Source: Nilaparvata lugens
Lineage: Eukaryota > Arthropoda > Insecta > Hemiptera > Delphacidae
DNA: 64,000 nt
NCBI RefSeq assembly: GCF_014356525.2
Contig: NC_052508.1
Coordinates: forward strand, 64,752,917 to 64,816,916
Direction of reading: 5' to 3'
Part shown: one piece after another, positions 60,077 through 64,000 of the stretch
Numbering within the stretch: position 1 is the stretch's first letter
Layout: each line of letters opens with the position of its first letter
The notes under the pieces: generated by a model
Told to the model about the DNA's origin: nothing
Seen by the model: the letters and a program-made list of their open reading frames with translations, nothing else
The model's database searches: none
Translations under genes and position numbers: made by a program

Positions 60077-60202
60077 TCGAGTATGTTTCCTAGTTCCGAA
60101 TTAGGAACAGCAAAACTGGTTCAAAAACCGCCTTTTAGCACTTCAGGGGGACGTTTTGTCAACTACAATCCAGAAATTCCTTATTCGAAACTTGTAAACT
60201 AG
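60077..60202 (+). CDS. Candidate last exon of an unidentified plus-strand gene
   Basis: The acceptor TTTCTTTACAG is followed by 41 codons and TAG: SSMFPSSELGTAKLVQKPPF, then STSGGRFVNYNPEIPYSKLVN. The composition is protein-like and the splice site is good. It may belong with 57559-57602, but the phases do not join directly and no family is recognised. Confidence 0.35.
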   Translation, partial: SSMFPSSELGTAKLVQKPPFSTSGGRFVNYNPEIPYSKLVN

Positions 60203-60483
60203 ATTATGTTTATAGAATGCATTTAGTAATGTCAGCATAAGCAGGTAATGTTTTCTGTTTCTCAATTATTCTTTTCTAGATTATTATGACAAAAAATAGT
60301 GTAAGTTACTTGGACGTGAATGTCTTTTGCAGTGCTCGAATGAAATTCTAGTCTCGGCAAACGCCTCGACTAGAAACATCATTCTCGCCTGCAAAAGGCT
60401 CCTTACCGTCCTTGTGGCTTAAAATACTATTTCGTATCATTATAATTTTTGTAATTCTTCAGTGCTTTAAGTAGAGAAGGATT
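60203..60483. other. Spacer
   Basis: Contains a small inverted pair (TTTTGCAG...TCTAGTC against GACTAGAA...CTGCAAAAG at about 60328-60400). No gene seen. Confidence 0.4.
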
Positions 60484-60790
60484 GGGAGATTGAGGAAGCT
60501 TTTTTGCTCGAAATCCCCCTCCCCCCTCTCCCCCCTCGTCCATCCCTCCTCCCCTTCCTCCCGCCTGTAGGGCGGGGGGTGTTCTAAAAATAGATTTCCC
60601 CTTCCCCCTGTCCAGTGGAGGTGAGGGGGATAGAGAGAGAGGGAGATATATCTTTCTCTCTCTTTCTAAAAATAGATTTCCCCTTCCCCCTGTCCAGTGG
60701 AGGTGAGGGGGGTAAGATATCTCCCTCTCTCTCTCCAGGTGAGGGAAAAAAAATTTCCCTTTTAGGAGGAAAAATTCCCTCTCTCTCTAC
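60484..60790. repeat. C-rich tract and 82-bp tandem duplication
   Basis: 60510-60565 is almost pure pyrimidine on the plus strand. CTAAAAATAGATTTCCCCTT starts a unit at 60584 and again at 60666. CTCT/GAGA runs follow. The stretch marks the edge of the repeat zone before the virus-like ORFs. Confidence 0.75.
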
Positions 60791-61140
60791 TGTCAAATTG
60801 AAGTGAATCCATATTTCTACATCTAATGCTATGCTGACAGATTGAGGTGAATGATAGATGTGGGGAAAAAATCTCTTTGAGAGGGAAAAATTCCTTTGGT
60901 GTCAAATTAAAGTGAATTCATATTTCTACATCTAATGCTATACTGACAAATTGAAGTGAATCCATTTCACTCTACTACGATGACAGGTTCAAGAGATAGA
61001 GATCTCCTTCTTTTACTCGTGCCATCTCTTTCCCGCGCCCTTTCCGAAAGGAAAGGAGATAAGAATCAATTGAGAAATTCTCTCCCAGTATAGATGAGAG
61101 GGAAAAATTCCCTTGGTGACAGATTAAAGTGAATCCATAT
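60791..61140. repeat. Irregular array of GACA(A/G)ATT-AAGTGAAT motifs
   Basis: Variants such as GTCAAATTGAAGTGAATCCA occur near 60793, 60832, 60898, 60943 and 61114; between some copies TATTTCTACATCTAATGCTA is repeated. The core is the same as in the 47-48.6 kb arrays and at the ends of the small MITE family. Confidence 0.65.
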
Positions 61141-61223
61141 TACTCTAATCCAAAGTGAGGTCAATGACTCTCTCTATATCTAATTGAATTGAGAAATTCT
61201 CTCTCATCTAATGCTATAAATCT

Positions 61224-61538
61224 CTACGTTCTTTTACATTTTTTATCTGCAATATCGTACAAGCATTTCCAAAGTTCATCGGAATTTTTAACAACAGATA
61301 ATGACGAATCATTTGTACAATCATAATGTAGATGACCGCTGTCTAGAATATTGAGCAGTTCGAAAATCTCAGATAGAATCGAAAAGTGTACATTTTCTGT
61401 TTTTGTTAACGGTAAATCAACATCTTGACATCCTGTTGAAAATTTAATATTCTTCGCAATTGAATCAAATTCATTAAATGAAATTGACATCAAGAGACGA
61501 GATAATTTTTTGAATTTTGAAAAACCATAACACTGCAT
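61224..61538 (-). CDS. Virus-like cluster ORF 4, unknown (104 residues)
   Basis: Starts with ATG; a second Met at residue 17 could be the real start. Leu/Ile/Ser-rich and probably helical. No known motif, signal peptide or membrane segment is obvious. It is separated from the upstream ORF by 263 bp that contain the CACGTG repeat array, so it may have its own promoter. Function unknown. Confidence 0.45.
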   Translation of the reverse strand: MQCYGFSKFKKLSRLLMSISFNEFDSIAKNIKFSTGCQDVDLPLTKTENVHFSILSEIFELLNILDSGHLHYDCTNDSSLSVVKNSDELWKCLYDIADKKCKRT

Positions 61539-61580
61539 CTCGCAGATGTTTGACGTGACTCGAATGAGGGGGAAAGAATT

Positions 61581-61730
61581 CTAAATTGATGAGATGCACG
61601 TGTTATAGACGCACGTGCACTAAAGATTACCCCACACGTGCTGTCTGCTCTAGCTCTAAATTGATGAGATGCACGTGTTATAGGCGCACGTGCACTAAAG
61701 ATTACCCCACACGTGGTGTCTGCTCTAGCT
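61581..61730 (-). promoter_or_regulatory. Two 75-bp direct repeats with six CACGTG sites
   Basis: Units 61581-61655 and 61656-61730 differ at only a few bases. Each has three CACGTG palindromes (in unit 1 at 61597, 61612 and 61635). The array lies between two ORFs of the virus-like cluster, just upstream of the 104-codon ORF. CACGTG is the E-box bound by bHLH factors. Confidence 0.65.
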
Positions 61731-61801
61731 CTAAGCAGCAACTAAACTAAAAAACGTGAATGGGATATCGGAATGAAAAATCGTTTGAAGGCAGAAAACG
61801 T

Positions 61802-62077
61802 TTATTTACACATTTCACTACAACAATACATAACTTCATCTTCAATTCTAATTAGCTTATCTATACATAAATTATGAGGACGATAATAACATAGATAGTC
61901 TCTTATATCATTTAAATTCACCGTGCTTAGAAAAATGTCTTTCAATTGCTTCGCCAAACTATAATTTTCAGGAGTTGATTTCCTAATTGCACTTTCACAC
62001 TCATCGTACCAATCAATACAGTTTTTTAACCTCACTTCCAATTCGTTGTCGGGAGCCAACCACTTTCTCGGATCCAT
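61802..62077 (-). CDS. Virus-like cluster ORF 3, unknown (91 residues)
   Basis: ATG start 22 bp after the stop of the preceding ORF. The protein is acidic and helical-looking, with a Cys-rich end (YCCSEMCK). Its TAA stop lies inside AATAAA (61806-61801), so the coding region and the poly(A) signal overlap, a level of compaction seen in viral genomes. No family recognised. Confidence 0.5.
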   Translation of the reverse strand: MDPRKWLAPDNELEVRLKNCIDWYDECESAIRKSTPENYSLAKQLKDIFLSTVNLNDIRDYLCYYRPHNLCIDKLIRIEDEVMYCCSEMCK

Positions 62078-62099
62078 GTTGTTGAGCGAATGAAGAAAA

Positions 62100-63071
62100 C
62101 TAAGTGTAGGCAGGAACTATTATAGAGTAATTAAGCGGTCTTTCTTCATCAATTGACGATAGACAACATGTACACGCTTTATGCAGTCTCAATGCATGCA
62201 GGCAATAAACACACTGTAGATCCTTTCCGTTGTAGAAGAATCCATAACGAGCAAAGTTTCTTTTCTGTGAATTTGTGTACATTGGAGCCATTTTCATACT
62301 TTGCATTCGATTGTTTTCGCACAAGAAATTATTTGTTTGATACATATTTTTAAACAACAAAGAATTATAATGTTGAGCAGAGAATAACGCACAGCGAGAA
62401 TGTGGTTTATTTTTATGAATGTTGCATGCAGCATAACACCATGAACTAGTGAAAAAGCTGAAATCAGGTTTTGGAAAATCCTCTGGTATGCATTGTACGT
62501 TGCTATGCAATCTTCTTAAAAACTTTGCTTTCTCAGTTCCTTTTGTGAAAATTTTCTCATAAGCTGCAAGGTAATCACGTATTAATGACTCACTGTATTC
62601 TAAATCTCCATCTTCCCATTTTATTTTATGATAGTGACGTTCTAACCATGTTACATCGTTATACAATTTTGCACTCAATTCTGTCTTTGCAAATGGTGAT
62701 TTGAAATGGAACACAATATAATTATTAAACTGATCAATTATGGCAAGTTCTTTCACAATAATTTGATTACAATCTTGTTTAAACCAGTGAAGATCAACCG
62801 TAGCAATTTTAGCACTCGCTTGACCTTCTTTCTCTTCGCGAGCTTTGTCTCTCCCCTCAGCGGCGGCGGATTCCTCGAATCCTCCTTTGTCCTCCTCCAC
62901 CTGCAGTGGGTTCGGTAATCCTGCGTCTCTCCCCTCCTCCTCCTCCTCCACCTCCAGCGGCTTCGGCGTACTGCACCTTGCTTCATAATAGAAACTATCA
63001 AGATCGCACTGAATACCAATAGAGCGAGTTTGTGGCTTGTCCAAAATATCAGAACACAAAGAATAGGACAT
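62100..63071 (-). CDS. Virus-like cluster ORF 2 (323 residues) with BIR-like zinc motif
   Basis: The N-terminus includes a low-complexity acidic stretch (about residues 38-85, rich in Glu and with repeated P-L-x-V-E-E). The middle (about 90-190) is a globular, Trp/Tyr-rich region I do not recognise. Near the C-terminus, residues about 268-305 read RNFARYGFFYNG followed by C-x2-C and then a His/Cys cluster. This resembles the first half of a BIR domain (the IAP fold of insects and insect viruses), but the usual distant His and Cys are not in standard spacing. The whole gene is one exon. Role unknown. Confidence 0.5.
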   Translation of the reverse strand: MSYSLCSDILDKPQTRSIGIQCDLDSFYYEARCSTPKPLEVEEEEEGRDAGLPNPLQVEEDKGGFEESAAAEGRDKAREEKEGQASAKIATVDLHWFKQDCNQIIVKELAIIDQFNNYIVFHFKSPFAKTELSAKLYNDVTWLERHYHKIKWEDGDLEYSESLIRDYLAAYEKIFTKGTEKAKFLRRLHSNVQCIPEDFPKPDFSFFTSSWCYAACNIHKNKPHSRCALFSAQHYNSLLFKNMYQTNNFLCENNRMQSMKMAPMYTNSQKRNFARYGFFYNGKDLQCVYCLHALRLHKACTCCLSSIDEERPLNYSIIVPAYT

Positions 63072-63160
63072 GTTGGCTGTTCAAAGGTGAAACTGATAAT
63101 GGCTTACATTTGTCGCAGTACACACCTTATATAACCTGCAGTGATGCACTCTATCAACAA

Positions 63161-64000
63161 TTACTGAACTTCTTTCACCATACTCATGAGAGGTGTGTAT
63201 TCCATCACACGATCGCTAATTAAAACGCAATACACGGAAGTATTTGCAGGTACTGCACTTTTAAATTCCATTTCAATACGAACATCTGTCGATGATTTCA
63301 AATGACTTGGTTGGTGTGAACAATCTACAACAATCAGCGGTGTTGATTCACAAAATGTTTTAAAATCGATTTCTGTTCCGAGTTCGCTATTGATTGAATG
63401 ATTATAATACGAGGGCGCGAAATCCAAGAACATCCGGTATAAAACCTCCTTCTTACCTAGCAGATTTTCATATGGATAATACTCACTGTTCAAATATACT
63501 TTAACATTGTAAATACCGCAGCTATCGAAATTAGATATTGATTTTTTAATTTTATTCTTACGATCAGTTTGAAATGCAATTATAACATATTTTGGACTAT
63601 CAAAACTCGATGTGGTACGAACTGCCCAAGAATGGTTAAGTGAATTTTGCAAATTTGGTAATTCACAAATTTCCCAATGGCGGAAACCTAATTTCAGTGG
63701 AGTGTCAGCATCGAGCAGTCTCAAAAATTTCAGTCTTACATGATCTTCTAAAGTTATGTAGGGCATGCGCCATTGCAGTTTTGTAATTTTCACACTAACG
63801 TTTGTTCCGCTTTGAGACTCAACACAATTTAGATCTGTCGGTGACCTCAATAAGACGAGTTCCTGTTTCAAATTTAAAATTATTCTTTGAAAATCTTCAA
63901 AAAACGGGAGGATTAATTTCAGCGGAACACAGAAAGTGAATGTATTATCCGTTAGCTCATATCCTGCTCTGTCAAAACCAGCCAAGTGATATGTGTTTTT
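63161..64000 (-). CDS. Virus-like cluster ORF 1, partial; possible capsid-like protein
   Basis: The frame is open to the end of the window with no Met at its edge, so the N-terminus is missing; at least 279 residues remain. It is rich in beta-branched and aromatic residues with alternating strand-like segments (YVIIAFQTD, YNVKVYLNSEYYPYE, LIVVDCS, SVYCVLISDRVMEY). It has no enzyme motif and no membrane segment. The composition and length fit a jelly-roll capsid protein, and I have the impression of similar multi-copy proteins in arthropod genomes, but this is inference and unverified. It ends 89 bp before the next ORF on the same strand. Confidence 0.4.
   Translation of the reverse strand, partial: KNTYHLAGFDRAGYELTDNTFTFCVPLKLILPFFEDFQRIILNLKQELVLLRSPTDLNCVESQSGTNVSVKITKLQWRMPYITLEDHVRLKFLRLLDADTPLKLGFRHWEICELPNLQNSLNHSWAVRTTSSFDSPKYVIIAFQTDRKNKIKKSISNFDSCGIYNVKVYLNSEYYPYENLLGKKEVLYRMFLDFAPSYYNHSINSELGTEIDFKTFCESTPLIVVDCSHQPSHLKSSTDVRIEMEFKSAVPANTSVYCVLISDRVMEYTPLMSMVKEVQ

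Noticed and set aside
1..64000. CRISPR arrays, rRNA genes, bacterial operons
   Set aside because: No regularly spaced identical short repeats with unique spacers, no rRNA-like stretch and no prokaryotic gene layout. The tandem repeats seen here have no spacers of constant size.

Overview
The window looks like AT-rich nuclear DNA from an insect, most likely a hemipteran of the planthopper/leafhopper type. The evidence is small spliced genes with GT-AG introns, an insect-style HOP co-chaperone, a ribosomal eL40 gene with a short 3' UTR, and a very heavy load of short inverted-repeat elements. The species is inferred and not proven. Genes take up only a small part of the window; most of the rest is transposon-derived.

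Layout. 119-6155 is a complete, young, non-autonomous LTR retrotransposon in minus orientation. It has 808-bp LTRs in which I saw no difference, a GTAT target duplication, a primer-binding-like site and a polypurine tract, and one coiled-coil ORF instead of gag-pol. 6156-12980 holds a tRNA-derived SINE and several foldback repeats. 13049-18452 (minus) is a two-exon ubiquitin-like/eL40 fusion gene. Its eL40 part is conventional, but its ubiquitin part is highly divergent. 21886-22566 is an intronless YRDC-type threonylcarbamoyl-AMP synthase gene.

25384-41693 (plus) is a complete eleven-exon HOP/STIP1 gene, reconstructed here with matching splice phases. It encodes a 562-residue protein with three TPR modules and two DP domains. 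Its introns carry a 5'-truncated LINE, several foldback elements, copies of a dense small MITE family and one perfect 32-bp hairpin. 43200-54220 has no recognisable gene but contains several tandem arrays, some built around a short motif that also ends the MITE family.

54224-58767 (minus) is the 3' part of a gene with SANT/Myb-like repeats, given by three phase-matched exons. One intron holds a nested composite repeat; another intron holds a candidate first exon of a plus-strand gene preceded by NRF-1-like sites. 60484-61140 is repeat DNA. 61224-64000 (minus) is a compact, intronless cluster of four ORFs that looks like an integrated virus-like element, cut by the window end.

The host genes belong to housekeeping pathways: ribosome production, tRNA t6A modification and Hsp70/Hsp90 client transfer. 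They appear to be independent neighbours, not an operon-like unit. The two places most worth following up are the eL40 fusion with its degenerate ubiquitin leader and the virus-like cluster with its array of CACGTG sites.
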